A DNA stretch of 64,000 nucleotides from Malachius bipustulatus (lineage: Eukaryota > Arthropoda > Insecta > Coleoptera > Melyridae), in NCBI GenBank assembly GCA_910589415.1, contig OU342634.1, positions 23,123,144 through 23,187,143 of the forward strand, read 5' to 3'. The notes under the pieces were generated by a model. The model had not been told where the DNA came from and made no database searches. It saw only the letters and a program-made list of their open reading frames with translations. Of this stretch, positions 23,696 to 35,660 are shown piece after piece. Each line of letters starts with the position of its first letter. The stretch's first letter is position 1. The position numbers and the translations under genes were made by a program.

Positions 23696-24674
23696 CAGGG
23701 TGTCCGGTAAGTACCTCCTAATCTCTCGGGAGCATATACAGGGGAGGTCAAAATAAACCTATAGTCTGTCATAAAAAAAAGATTCCTAAAGTGTCCCTAA
23801 ACGGAGATACAGAGCCCCAAAATGGTACCCTAAGATTTACTTTTTTGGCTCTAACTTTTGAACCGACCTGTATAATTTGATGAAATTTTAATTTTTTTAT
23901 AGAGGCCATAAAGACTCATTAAGCCATATCAGAGTGGATGTTTGACGTCCTAAAGGAAGTCAGGAACGGACTTACCACCACACTCATTGTGTCAAAGTTT
24001 TGACAGGTGTCCTTTTACAGAGCTGAAAACTTATTTTTTAAATACGCTGGTCATTCATCTTCACAAAAGGTACTCTTAATTTATTTCGATAAAACTAGCG
24101 GTTCTCAAGATAAATCGACTTTTATGCGAATTTTGATCAAGTTTCGTCAATAGCAATCCATTAGGTATGTTGGTAGGTTTATCAACAAGAACCTGATTTT
24201 TACCTGTTTGTGTTTAGCATTAGTAACTTTTTAGTGTTTCGCATTCCTAAAAACCGATTTATCTCGAAAACCGTCAGTTTTACCGAAATAAATTAAGAGC
24301 ACATTTTTTAAAGACGAAGTAGGTATTAGACTATTCAAAAAAATAGTTTTTAGCTCTGTAAAGTGACACCTGTCAAAATTTAGACTCAACGAGTATGATG
24401 GTAGGTCCGTTCCTGACTTCCCTGACGACGTCAAACATCGACTTTAATATGGCCTGATGGCTCTCTATGGCCTCTATAAAGTGTTTAAATTCCATCCAAT
24501 TATACAGGTCGGTTCAAAAGTTAGAGCCAAAAAAGCATATTGCGGGGCACCCTTTTAGGGCTCCATATCTCCGTTTGGGGACACTTTAGGATTTTTTTTT
24601 TATGACAGACTAGGTTTTTTTTGACCTCCCCTCTATGCTCCCGGGAGATTAGGAGGTACTTACCGGACACCCTG
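23696..24674. mobile_element. CAGGGTG-type foldback, 979 bp
   Basis: Flanked by TA on both sides (23694-23695, 24675-24676). The left end CAGGGTGTCCGGTAAGTACC pairs with GGTACTTACCGGACACCCTG. Long arms continue through AGGAGGTACTT, CTCCGTTT and GGTCGGTTCAAAAGTTAGAG. No coding content. Confidence 0.88.
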
Positions 24675-24676
24675 TA

Positions 24677-26022
24677 TTTACTAGTTATTTTGTTAACACC
24701 CTGTATAATAATAGGGGAACTAACAAAAATGATAATTTATTTGCCCGTTTGAAAATTAATTATTCAAATATATCTTCATTATTACCAATTTTAAATGAAA
24801 ATTGAAAATCAATTTTTTGGTTTTTGACTTTACACCTATCTTATATTCGCAACTTATTATAAACTAACTCTTATCAAAATTATAAAAACAAATATAATTC
24901 TGAAGTTAGACGCTTTACAATAATTGGTAAAAATTTTGGGGATGCAAACAGACTGAAAGAGGAACACGTAATGAAAAATAACCAGTTTATAAAAAGTGGT
25001 ATTTTTGAAACCAGAGAAAATTTTTCCATTTCTCGGGTGAAGAAACGATCGCCTAGCCTTAGCCTTCCTTTTATCCTTCAAAGGAAGTAAAAGTAAATAT
25101 ACAGATATGAATGAATTATCTTATAAATCAGTCAATAGGAGATCTCAACATTGCCAGATCATGCTAAAAATATCATAGTTTCTAAAACGCCACTTTCTCA
25201 TTTATTTTTATTTGTGATTTCTAAACATACTTTTCTATAACTTATATACCTACAAATAGAAGTAATGAACTAATAGAAGGAACAGCGTGAATAATTATTA
25301 AAATGCAACCGACTTATTGTAAGTGACATACTGCATGTGTATAAGTATAATACTCCTCTTCATTATATTATATTAAAATTTTTTGTCAACGCCCCGAGCT
25401 GAAGCTGTGAAGCAACCTACGTCATATATAAAGTCATAACATAACACATCAGTAGCTCCAAGACGTATCCTACATCAAACATGTATAATCAAACAAAAAA
25501 TGTAATTTCATAACTCATAAAATAACATGTGTATTTTAAATGAAAGAGACCTTCATGAGAACATACAACAACTATAAGTAATAACTCGAGTAATAATTAT
25601 TATTATAGCCTCTGTACTCGTATTATGCTACTCCTCGTGCTGTGATGTAAATTTTAGACAATTTCACAATTTGATTTTATACTAATTTAAACCAAGACCT
25701 CGGAAACTCATTAAGTATTTCTTAGAAAAAGTCAACTATCATAATTTGATGTAGGTAAGTTAAAATAAATTATTCTTTACGAAAAAATTAAAAGCCACCT
25801 TTTTTATTTAGAATAAATCAGACTATTCAAAATACATTCTTGGCTCCCCCTTCAAGCGATCTTACCCCAACAGGAGGAGGAGAGAAATCTCAAAATGATT
25901 TATTTTCAGTTGAAAAAAACTGCCTCAATTTCGACAAGAAATCGCCATCAATTTTTCTGCACTTATTCATTTACACCTGTATAAAATCGCATTTTGAACA
26001 TGAAAAAGAAAAACGTTTATGA
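24677..26022. other. Non-coding, unassigned
   Basis: AT-rich with a lone TAACACCCTGTATA end at about 24693-24707, probably a relic of another CAGGGTG element. No gene recognised. Confidence 0.4.
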
Positions 26023-26131
26023 CAGATCGGGCTTCGTTTAAGAAATTATTTCAAAAAATATATAGAACTAAAGCTTCTAATGTGAAAATAAATACATTTT
26101 TGGAAATATTTCTTAAACGAAGCCCGATCTG
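26023..26131. mobile_element. Short MITE, 109 bp
   Basis: Inverted ends CAGATCGGGCTTCGTTTAAG / CTTAAACGAAGCCCGATCTG around a short AT-rich centre. Target duplication is not clear, so the superfamily is not assigned. Confidence 0.75.
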
Positions 26132-26365
26132 GGATAGTAATTATTTTTTGCATGCTACAAAGCGGTTTTATTAGGTATATAAATATGACGTTTGATTTTG
26201 GGTGTGCAGTTACCAAACAGCTGTAGACGCGCTTACCACAAATTCCGCGCTGTATGTTGAGAATTAACGATACAAAAAAAGGCTCCAAACGGAAATCATA
26301 GAAAATTTTATTATCTATAGGTTTTATAGAGGGTGTTCCAGTGATAAAGTGTTCCAAATTTAAAG

Positions 26366-27560
26366 GGACAGGGGGTGTCCGCAGGGAGGAGTAACCTCCC
26401 CTTTGCTCTGGTCCCTTATTGTCGATGATCTTCTAGCCGTTCTCTCACTTATATGTCGACGTTCAGGCTATGCAGATGACTTGGTCATTCTGACCAAAGG
26501 AAGATCTGAAGCGACCATTTCTAGGGTCCTTCAGAAAGTACTCGAGGTGACTTATCACTGATGCGAGAGGGAATATTGATGTGTCAGTAAACCATCGCCA
26601 AACTGTCATATAGTATCATTTTTCAGAAAGAGAAGGTTGGTTTTTAACGCCCCCAACTCTTCTGTGAGAAACCGTCCCATTTGCAGACGAAGCCAAGTAC
26701 CTAGGAGTCATCCTGAATAAAAAGCTTACTTGTAAGTCTCATCTGGAAAAAGTTTTACACACGGCCAAACTCTCCATGTGAACGTGTAAAAAGATCTGTT
26801 AGCAAAACATGGGGAATCGGACCCAAACAAATACACTGGCTTTACGTAATGGTCGGGTGGTCTAAAGACCAGCAGGCCATGGCCAAAGTAAAGCTCTCTA
26901 GCGAGCTCTCTAGCCTACAGAAACAAGCTTGTCTGGCGATCTGTGGTGCTATTAACACCACACCATCGGCGGCTAACAGAAATTAACTCCTGACAGCAGA
27001 CTTCAGTTGGTTCACCGATGGATTTAAGACATCCACAGGAATTGGAGCTGGGGTGTGTATCGCTGGCTCGAAGAAGAGAGTCTTCTCGAGCCTGGGCCTT
27101 CACGCAACCGCTTTTCAGGCCGAAATCTATGCCATAAATGATGCACTGCCAACTCATATCAATAAAGATATTTTCAGATGGCGAAGCGGCTCTAAAAACC
27201 CTTAGTTCCAGCCACTGCAAGTAAGTTGGTCTGTAACTGATAATTAACTCTAAGTCTAAATGCTCTAGTAAGGAGCAATTAAGTAACTCTGATCTGGATT
27301 CCGGGTCAGTTGGATATATGGAGAGAACGAACTTGCCGACTATGTGGCAAGGAAAAGTACCGAATCCGAATTTATCGGACCAGAATCAGCATTTGGCATA
27401 TCAACGGATATTGTCAAAACTACAATACGAAGCTGAGCTGAGAGGGAAGTCCTCCAGCAATGGCAAAAGATTGGACCATACGAAGGCCTTCATACAGGGC
27501 ACGTCGAAAAAATTGACGTTTGACCTTAAATATCTTGCGACGCGGATACGAGATTCGATA
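26366..27560 (+). pseudogene. Decayed non-LTR retrotransposon (RT + RNase H remnants)
   Basis: From 26373 the frame reads GCPQGGVTSPLLW, then GYADDLVILTKGRSEA. These are the conserved reverse-transcriptase motifs, with the YADD catalytic box, of the Jockey/I/R1-like group. The frame ends at a TGA after VLEVTYH, then shifts. About 26690-26770 reads AKYLGVILNKKLTCKSHLEK (thumb region). An RNase H segment follows at about 27000-27200 (WFTDGFKTSTGIGAGVC, then HATAFQAEIYAI), ending near LADYVARKSTESEFIG at 27330-27380. Stops, frameshifts and missing segments rule out function. No endonuclease domain, 5' end or poly(A) tail was found. RNase H plus the CPQGG motif favours a LOA/I/R1-type source. Confidence 0.88.
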
Positions 27561-28406
27561 TTTTTTTACCAGCCATTAGAATACCCAAACAGAGGTATTT
27601 ACAGCTTAGTCCCTCACATTCCGGCGTCGAATCCTAATTTGTCTGGGAATATTTAATTATTCTCTTTTTAGTTTGCAGGATTACATATAATTATTATGCA
27701 AGATTATAATGAAGGTAGGTATAATAATTTTTTTTAAATATATTGAGGTTTTCATTATTTTACATACCTACATCCTACATTATAGGTATGTACAAACACT
27801 GGAGCAGAAAAGTAAGAAGATATAAAAAAAAACTCCTCAGTGACGTAAGTCAGCATGAAGGTAGTGTCTATTATTCTCGCGGTTATAAAATTAAATATTA
27901 ATTACGTATTTAATTTGCATTTTACATCATTAGAACCTTCCTCGAATCTGCTGCAATTGTGTAACACTCAAATTAATAGAATGTAATTATTGTTACTGTA
28001 GGAGACCTCACGAATATAAAATTGATTCAACCAGTATTAGAAGGAATATGTAATTATTAGAAACATGTTATTGTGTTTGATATTAAGATCTATGGCGTAA
28101 TAATACAAAATTCTCATGCATAATTAAAACAAAATTCCTTTTTCCGGTTTTCTACACCAGACGTCTTCTAATCTAAGTTATGCATTGATAGGCAAGCATA
28201 AGTATGCAAATTAATTTTTACATTTAGCAGTCACGGAAGGACAACTTGGATATTTTGCCATTCTAAAAATTTGTAAGATTTGAAATGTTTTACGACACCC
28301 CCATATGGGTGCTTGCTTTATTTTATTATGGAACAATGTGCCAGCCTCCAACTTTACAGTTGAAGCTTTTTGGAAAAAAAAGTCATAGGTACGTCTCTGT
28401 GCTATA
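27561..28406. other. Non-coding, unassigned
   Basis: AT-rich DNA between the non-LTR remnant and the next foldback. The left part may still be retrotransposon 3' sequence, but no motif is recognisable. Confidence 0.35.
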
Positions 28407-29429
28407 CAGGTTGTCTGCTTAAGGCTGGCCACCGGCTATATCTTGAAAACTAATGGGCCTATAACCTCAAAATAAAAAATTTCCAGACATAAGTGATCAC
28501 GAGAAATTCAATGAAAATATTTTCAAGATGGTCGCACTTCCGGAAATACCGGAAGTTGACACCTACTTCGTTATTTCAACGGGAACACCCTGTAAAATAT
28601 TATATTTTTTAAATGTCTGAAGAAATCGAATTCAGGTGGTTTTCACCATTGGAATTTAGATTGAGCGGTTTATGAGTTATAAACAAGTGAAAATCGAAAA
28701 TTTTCAACTTCAAAGCAGTCTAGAACTAGAATGGCTCAAGATATCTAAAAACGGTTTACATGTCCCTATCTTAACTTTTCACATGGTATCCTACTATGGG
28801 GTTTAAATTTTAATACAGGGTGATGAAAAATCGGATAATTTTCATCACCCTGTATTAAAATTTACTCCACATAAGCCCGTATTCATCAATAAATATAACC
28901 CCTAGGGTTATATTTTGGAACATGTGATTGGTTTAAAATTCGTAGCGTTCGTAGGGTTTGATCATTGGACCAATCAGCTGTCAGAAAATTCAAAATATAA
29001 CCCCAGAGTTATATTTTGAAGTTTGATGAATACGGACAATAGTGGGATAAAACATGAAAAGTTAGGATAGGGACATGTAAACCGTTTTTGGATATCTTGA
29101 GCCGTTCTAGTTCTAGACTGCTTTGAAGTTGAAAATTTTCGATTTTCACTTGTTTATAACTCATAAACCGCTCAATCTAAATTCCAATGGTGAAAACCAC
29201 CTGAATTCGATTTCTTCAGACATTTAAAAAATATAATATTTAACAGGGTGTTTCCGTTAAAATAACGAAGTAGGTGTCAACTTCCGGTATTTCCGGAAGT
29301 GCGGCCATCTTGAAAATATTTTCATTGAATTTCTCGTAATCACTTATGTCTGGAAATTTTTTATTTTGAGGTTATAGCCCCATTAGTTTCCGAGATATGG
29401 CCGGTGGCCAACCTTAGCAAGACACCCTG
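28407..29429. mobile_element. CAGGGTG-type foldback with nested MITE at its apex
   Basis: TA-flanked (28405-28406, 29430-29431). Arms of about 430 bp pair: GGCCACCGGCTATATCTTG with CGAGATATGGCCGGTGGCC, CTTCCGGAAATACCGGAAG with its inverse, and CTAGAACTAGAATGGCTCAAG with CTTGAGCCGTTCTAGTTCTAG. Near the apex is a 40-bp perfect mini-copy of the motif (CAGGGTGATGAAAA...TTTTCATCACCCTG, about 28815-28855), followed by a second nested element at 28875-29036. Non-coding. Confidence 0.85.
28875..29036. mobile_element. MITE nested in foldback
   Basis: Inverted ends GCCCGTATTCATCAA / TTGATGAATACGGAC, with internal ATATAACCCC / complementary blocks. Ends resemble but do not equal the 148-bp PIF family (GCCCGTATTCA shared). 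Target duplication unclear. Confidence 0.65.
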
Positions 29430-29657
29430 TATAATAACACTGATCTATTTTATAAGGTCTCAATTCCTACCCAATTTTGGTGATTTTTATTTCTATAGAT
29501 TTTTACACTAATACACGATCAGTATTGGCGAAAAGGGTCCTTGCTGGCATATTAGCTTATTTGGGGTGCATAACGCCTTTACGAGCCCCTTTCCGAAAAA
29601 TAGGAATTTTTACACAAAGGTCCTCTTTTGCTGCATTTTTTCCACGTGTTTAGTCTA

Positions 29658-30522
29658 CCGGGTGTCCCAGACTTAATTGACCAGGCCATATCTCATATAC
29701 AGGTTGAGATAATCGAGCCGAATAAAAGGCATATTATTATAATTTTTCAAGCTGTATAACATGACAGCATGAAAACAACCCCCACTCCAACATCCCCTAA
29801 GTTGCAGCCCCCACCCTTCAAAAAATGAATAGCACCCTGTATATATTTTTATATATTCAAAACCAGTATTCGATTCTCTATTCAGATGATTTTTCAGATT
29901 CAAAATTGGTTTACAAATAACCAAGAAAAAGCTCATCAAGGTGGTCATGACTTTTTATCTTGACTTTCTCTGGATGACTTTTGCTGTCAAAATTTATCAA
30001 TATTTAGTCATAGTTTTTAACAGGCAGGTGATAGTTATTATTATAATTAAAGTCCAAACAATTTATTTGATAATTCTGATTTGTTGGGAAATTTTAAAAA
30101 ATAAAACAAGAGATAAAGCACTTTATCATGAACCTTAATAATTACTGTGACCTGCTAATTAAAAACTATGACCAAAATATTGATAAATTTTGACAGCTAA
30201 AGTCATTCAGATAAAGTTAAGATAAAAAGTCATGACCACCTTGATGAACTTTTTCTTGGTTATTTCTGAACCAATTTTGAATCTGAAAAATCATCTGAAT
30301 AGAGAATCGAATACTGGTTTTGAATATACAAAAATATATACAGGGTGCTATTCATTTTTTTAAGGATGGGGGCTGCAACTTAGGGGATGTTGGAGTGGGG
30401 GTTGTTTTCATGTTGTCATGTTATACAGCTTGAAAAATTATAATAATATGCCTTTTATTCGGCTCGATTATCTCAACCTGTATATGAGATATGGCCTGGT
30501 CAATTAAGTCTGGGACACCCGG
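29658..30522. mobile_element. CCGGGTG-ended foldback, 865 bp
   Basis: TA-flanked (29656-29657, 30523-30524). CCGGGTGTCCCAGACTTAAT pairs with ATTAAGTCTGGGACACCCGG. Arms of over 300 bp continue through AAACAACCCCCACTCC / GGAGTGGGGGTTGTTT and TCATGACTTTTTATC / its inverse. A variant of the CAGGGTG family with a different interior. Confidence 0.88.
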
Positions 30523-30933
30523 TATAGTTATATCATTTTTTAAAGTGTGTTTAGAAGTCTATTATAGTTTGTAGGGGATCGTGTAAAGAAGTGAATTCTT
30601 CGTGACGCGGGGAGCGTCATTTCAATCTTATGACATTTTTTGACTTCGTTTGATACATTGATTAATTAGGTCGGTAAAGTTATTTATTGTGTAATATTTA
30701 TTTGTGTATCTAGTGCGCGAAATTAAACTTTGGCGCTGAGCATAAGAGCTTTTAGACGAGAGTCAAGACAAAAACTCATTCGAAAGCACATAATTTCGCG
30801 CTCGAGATGCATACGTCATTTTTTAGACAGCTTGATTGAAATAAGCGAAAAAATCGAAATTAAAATGATGAAAATGACGCAAGTAAATTTTTAATTCAGT
30901 TCCAAGTTGATTGTTGCTATAGGGAAACAAATA

Positions 30934-31265
30934 CAGTAGAGTCCCGCTAATCCGAATATGTGCGGATTAGTGAATATATCATTACTCCCAGCATTACTGC
31001 GAGCGTGTGCCGATTGCTGAATATAATGAAGAAATTTTACAGAAAATGTGCGTTAATGTTTTATGACGACGCTGGCTAATAGCCATGATCAAAGCAGACA
31101 ATAATTGTCTCGATCGAATGGATCTTTTCCTCGCGTTCGGTCGTTTTTATTTTCTGGAAATCGGAAATTTCGTTGAGCCTGCTAAAACATTTACATTGCA
31201 ATTTTTGGACGACTACTACAAGTATATTCGGATTAGCGAGGGGTGGGATTAGTGGGACTCTACTG
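30934..31265. mobile_element. pogo/Tigger-like MITE, 332 bp
   Basis: Ends CAGTAGAGTCCCGCTAATCC / AGTGGGACTCTACTG, with CCGAATAT / ATATTCGGATTAGCG just inside, flanked by TA (30932-30933, 31266-31267). This terminal sequence (CAGTAGAGTCCC...TAATCCGAA) is that of pogo/Tigger elements of the Tc1/mariner superfamily. No transposase is encoded. Confidence 0.85.
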
Positions 31266-31439
31266 TAGAAGGTTTTTATATTTCTATAGTCTATATTTCT
31301 ACTGAAATAAGTTTCTGTCAAATTTTGAAGTCACTTATTCCGCTTGACAACTATGAAGTATCGCAAGTTTCTGGCAAATTCAATTTTTGCGCTAATTCGA
31401 GCGCTAATAATGGTGACAACGGCTATAAATAGTATGGCG

Positions 31440-31980
31440 CCTTCTCGACTGACAATGGAATGATCGCGTTTGACCACCGAATGAATACTTTTGTTTAATT
31501 ACCTTTTAATTTTAGTTACATAATTACAAAAAACCCGGCCACCTTCACAAATTGTCCAAATTGTGTCAATAGCGATTAGCGACACATTTTTTCGGCCCCG
31601 GCTAACTTCAAGTCCCTCTGAAAGGCAAATGGTTAGTTTCTGGCGTTCGAAAATTGTTCACCAGTTTGACCATCCCCTTTGTAAAGGTAAAGGAATGACC
31701 AGCTGTTGAAATGGTTTGACCACCCCCGAGAAAAAACTTAAAAACAAGAATAACAACGAATTGGTAAATAATTGGTCACAAAAATGCGGTTTGTCAAACG
31801 AACCAACAACAAAAATTCACATTTGACACAATTTTTACCATTTTGTGAAGTTAGCCGGGATTTTTGGAAATCACACCAACACCAAAGGAGGTCAAATAAA
31901 ATTATTCGGTGGTCAACGGTATAATAACATTTTTTCTTGACTTTTCCCAGCTTAGGTACTTCACATAGCTGCGTTTACTT
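31440..31980. repeat. Diverged GTTTGACCA-type repeat block
   Basis: Contains GTTTGACCACC, CGGCCACCTTCAC, GTTTGACCATCC, AAGTTAGCCGGGATTTT and GGTCAAATAAAATTATTCGG, all words of the palindrome at 19132-20190. Order and spacing are diverged. Probably an older or truncated copy. Confidence 0.65.
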
Positions 31981-33437
31981 CACTGGGACATTTCTAGATT
32001 AGCGACTATGCTGAAGGTCGGTCTTCGGCCTTCCTCGAAATTTACTAAAAAAAGTTATAAAAAACTAGATTTTTTTGAAACAGGTTATATTAGTAGGTAT
32101 GTACATTACAATCGGACTAGTAGGTGCCTGATTTTTTATTATTTAAGCGATCAACTGAATCGTACTAGTAGATAAAACAGGATCTTTATAAGATTGATTA
32201 ATTCGCAATGCGTTGTTTGCTCGCCGTTTAAATGGAGGTTAAATAATAAACGTACACGTTCTGAAAAGTATGTTAATTTAGAAAGTGCTACCAAATAGGT
32301 AACTGCTGTTTAGCTTTAAAATACCTACTTGTACCTAATAAAACACGTAACTAGAACAACTAGATCGAGTTCTAATCGTGCCTTGCACATTCCCGAAGCA
32401 AATGATCTTAAAAATAGTTTCCAGGGGAGTATTTTTAGCACCGTGGAAACAGAAACAGGAAATAAAACGAACTTCAAACATGTGTGTCGGACGTTAATTT
32501 TATTTTATTGCCACATAGGTAGGTAGCATGATATGGTTTTGGGTTTGTCTTCACTCTGAACTGGATTTTATTTTCTTCTCGGTTTAGGGTTTTATGAATA
32601 TTTATTTTCATCCCATATCTTATTACATTTTCACTTAGGAAAAAATCGAAATAAAACTTAAAACATGTAGGACGTATTATAGGTGAATGGACTTTCCAAA
32701 TAATAGACAAAAGTATACCTTATAACTGTAACGAACTGTTTCGAAAAAAAAAAGAAAAGTGGACTCATGCGCGATAGTTGTTTCGACTTCCGCAACATTC
32801 CAATTAATTAGCAACGAAGACGAAGAATCAAAAACATCGTATCTATTTTAAAATAAGGTTAGTTCTAAAAATATGAAACTAGGGGATTCCTTATGGAGAT
32901 GACTGCATCGATCCTACATTAAAATGTTTTAAGGATACATCACACGAAAAAAACTAAAAATATTACGATAAGTAAAAATAGCGAAAAAATTATGTGTTCC
33001 ATTGTTCCATAAAATATGCAACTCTACAGCAAAAATTCAGATGGAATTCCTTGACTACATGCGCTATCGAAATAAAACCTTTATTGTCTATTTTCATCTT
33101 TACTGAATACGACATAAATGAAAAAACTCAATAAAACTAGGTCTTTGAGCAGCACCGCTGGAGTGGAATATGTAGGTATTGAATTGAGTCTACATTACCT
33201 ATTATAATAGGGTGCCTGTCCATAAAGCTGAGTTCAAATTATTTTCTTAGTAATTCTTAGTATCAGTCAAACTCTCGTCAAATAATTTTTCCAAAAATCA
33301 GAATTTGTTAATAAGCATTGTTACCACACTACTTATCCATCACACCTTCACACATAAGGTTAGGCGACTTTTATAAGAGTACCTTGTTTTAGAAAATGAG
33401 TCGTATAATCTACTCAGTATTTAAAATTTTAGTAAAT
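31981..33437. other. Non-coding, unassigned
   Basis: AT-rich, no gene, RNA or bounded element recognised. Confidence 0.4.
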
Positions 33438-35660
33438 ATTTACATCCACGTGTCCTAAGTTCCATCAATTTTTTCGGGATCGAGGAGCGAAATAGGGGTG
33501 CTGGGTGGGTAAGAAGCTAAAAACAGCCATTGCAAACTAATATTAAGGTCACAACTAAGGGCTCTTTGACACTACGGTCACATTGAAATTTTTTTTCTTT
33601 GCTTTCAAGGCAAGGAAAATCTTCGAGATTAACAGTAGCACGATTTTTATTTTGAAATTTGCATTTATTTTGTATTTACATTCCGACATCGGTCCTCGCA
33701 TCGGTCCCTATCCAACTAGCACTAAAGTGACAGTAACCGAGATCGGGAGTTGAGCTTGCATGGTTATCAATACGTAACCGCGACTTAATCCACGACTTTT
33801 TCGTAAAAATAACTTCGTTTTCCACTATTAAAGTCGCCGAAAAACTCCTAAAGTAGCCTTCAAGGTATTAAAGACGTCGTAGTTACTAGAAGAATAACGA
33901 CAAAGTATTTGGAACTCAAAGGTGGCAAAGAGATGGCAAATTATGGAAACAGCAACTAACTAATGTTACTAAAATGCGTCTTCAAAGTTCCACTTACTTA
34001 AAAGTAGTTTTGATAGTTGCCGCAGCATCTGGCTACCTCTAACTGGATCTTCACAGTTGTGAGACTTGTTGATAATATTTAGTGGTGGCAGTTATGTTTC
34101 TGCTATTTTACCTGTAGAAGTGAATTTGTCCGTGCATTGTTACTATCCAGTAGCAGGCACCGTTAAAATTAACCATGAAGTAATTTACACTATATGGTTC
34201 CGCCGGGTGACAACTATCCATGGAACATTATTTTTATATCGATATCGGCGACGGGCAAATAAGTGAGCTTAAAAATGGAACATAACAAGTTTTCCAAATT
34301 CAAAAAAAGTAAAAGTTAGAGGCATTCGACAACATTTTATAGAAAACTGAACTCACAGAGAAATAAAGCACACGTGAATATTTAAACGTTCTTTTTTCTG
34401 CCCGTAACGGAGTGACAAGTGAAAATATAAATCCGTGTCACTGACAATGAAATGAATGTGGCTAAGTTCCAGCGACTTGCCAAGTACCGTCGGCGACTTA
34501 CAGGTATCGAGCTTTAGTCCCATTATTTGGTACTTTGTGATTAAAATAACTTTGAAGTTCCATAATTGCAGGTTCTGTTACTAGTACCTACCTTTTAAGA
34601 AACAATTGCTTAGAAGAAGTCCATATATTCGTAAAAATTACTACAAAGTAAATGTTTGTAAAATACGCCATTTTTAAACAAGGACGAAGACGCCATTATC
34701 GGCCATTGCAACAATCACCTCAACAAAATATAAATATTCAAAAAGATTTTTCACATGTTTAATCAAAAATAGTACATACTCGTAAATCAATACCATACTA
34801 ATGAGTTAAAACTTCTGAGATCAATGAAAATTAGTTTCTACAACCTGAGCATGCTATTTCTTGAATGGAGCTTCTGTTGGTTTTATCGAGGGTTTTATAA
34901 CAATTACTTTAAAAACTGAAAATTTTCAATGACGCTTAACCATAATTGGAGGTATCATCGATACATTTAACTAAAAACTTTAATTCGTTAAGTTTTCACG
35001 CACGGGGGTGATGATATTTTTGAATATAATATTCCATATACCTGTGACTCTTGAGAAATGTTAAGATTTAGAATGATGGAGAGTTGCTGAGTTAAGCTAC
35101 ATGGTGAATACCTAACATACAATAATAGACAAAGTAGACAGAGTAGTGAAGTTCCGGGAAAGTCGCTGAAACAATTCTGCGACGTCACTTCATCGTAATG
35201 GAGACGGATGTGGAACGTAACCGTACGAGTTGCGGGCACGACCCAGGAACGTTATAGGTACCACAGAATCATTCCCCATTTTGGTGGCCAACGTAACCGG
35301 GACTAGTGGCAAGACACTTAAAAGTTCCTTGGGTAGTTGCCGCTACGTTCCAACGACCATGTGTTGCTTGGGAAATAGTCTGGATACGTTATGAGAAAGC
35401 TACCTATATCCGTTCCGATCCGTCTCTGTACGCTACTAGGCAGTTGGCCTTGTGGTCAAGTTGTTATTTCTGAGACCCGGCGTATTTAATCGGCGATTCT
35501 TGCCAGGACCGCACTCACAAAACAGATTTTTAGTGCCGTTTTCTTTTTGGCTAGCCATTCATTTGCAAAGCAAATGATTATCTTCCTGGTGTTACTATAG
35601 GTGCGCCCTCCACCTCTATATAAGTGCCATAATGAAACTGTAGGACACGCAGATGTAAAT
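33438..35660. mobile_element. TIR DNA element, 2.2 kb, non-coding
   Basis: Ends ATTTACATCCACGTGTCCTA / TAGGACACGCAGATGTAAAT are imperfect inverted repeats. The same left 150 bp and right 300 bp occur at 40631-41205, which is an internally deleted sister. Both copies are bordered by AAT on each side, which may be a target duplication or part of a longer terminus. No transposase frame is visible. Superfamily undetermined. Confidence 0.7.
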
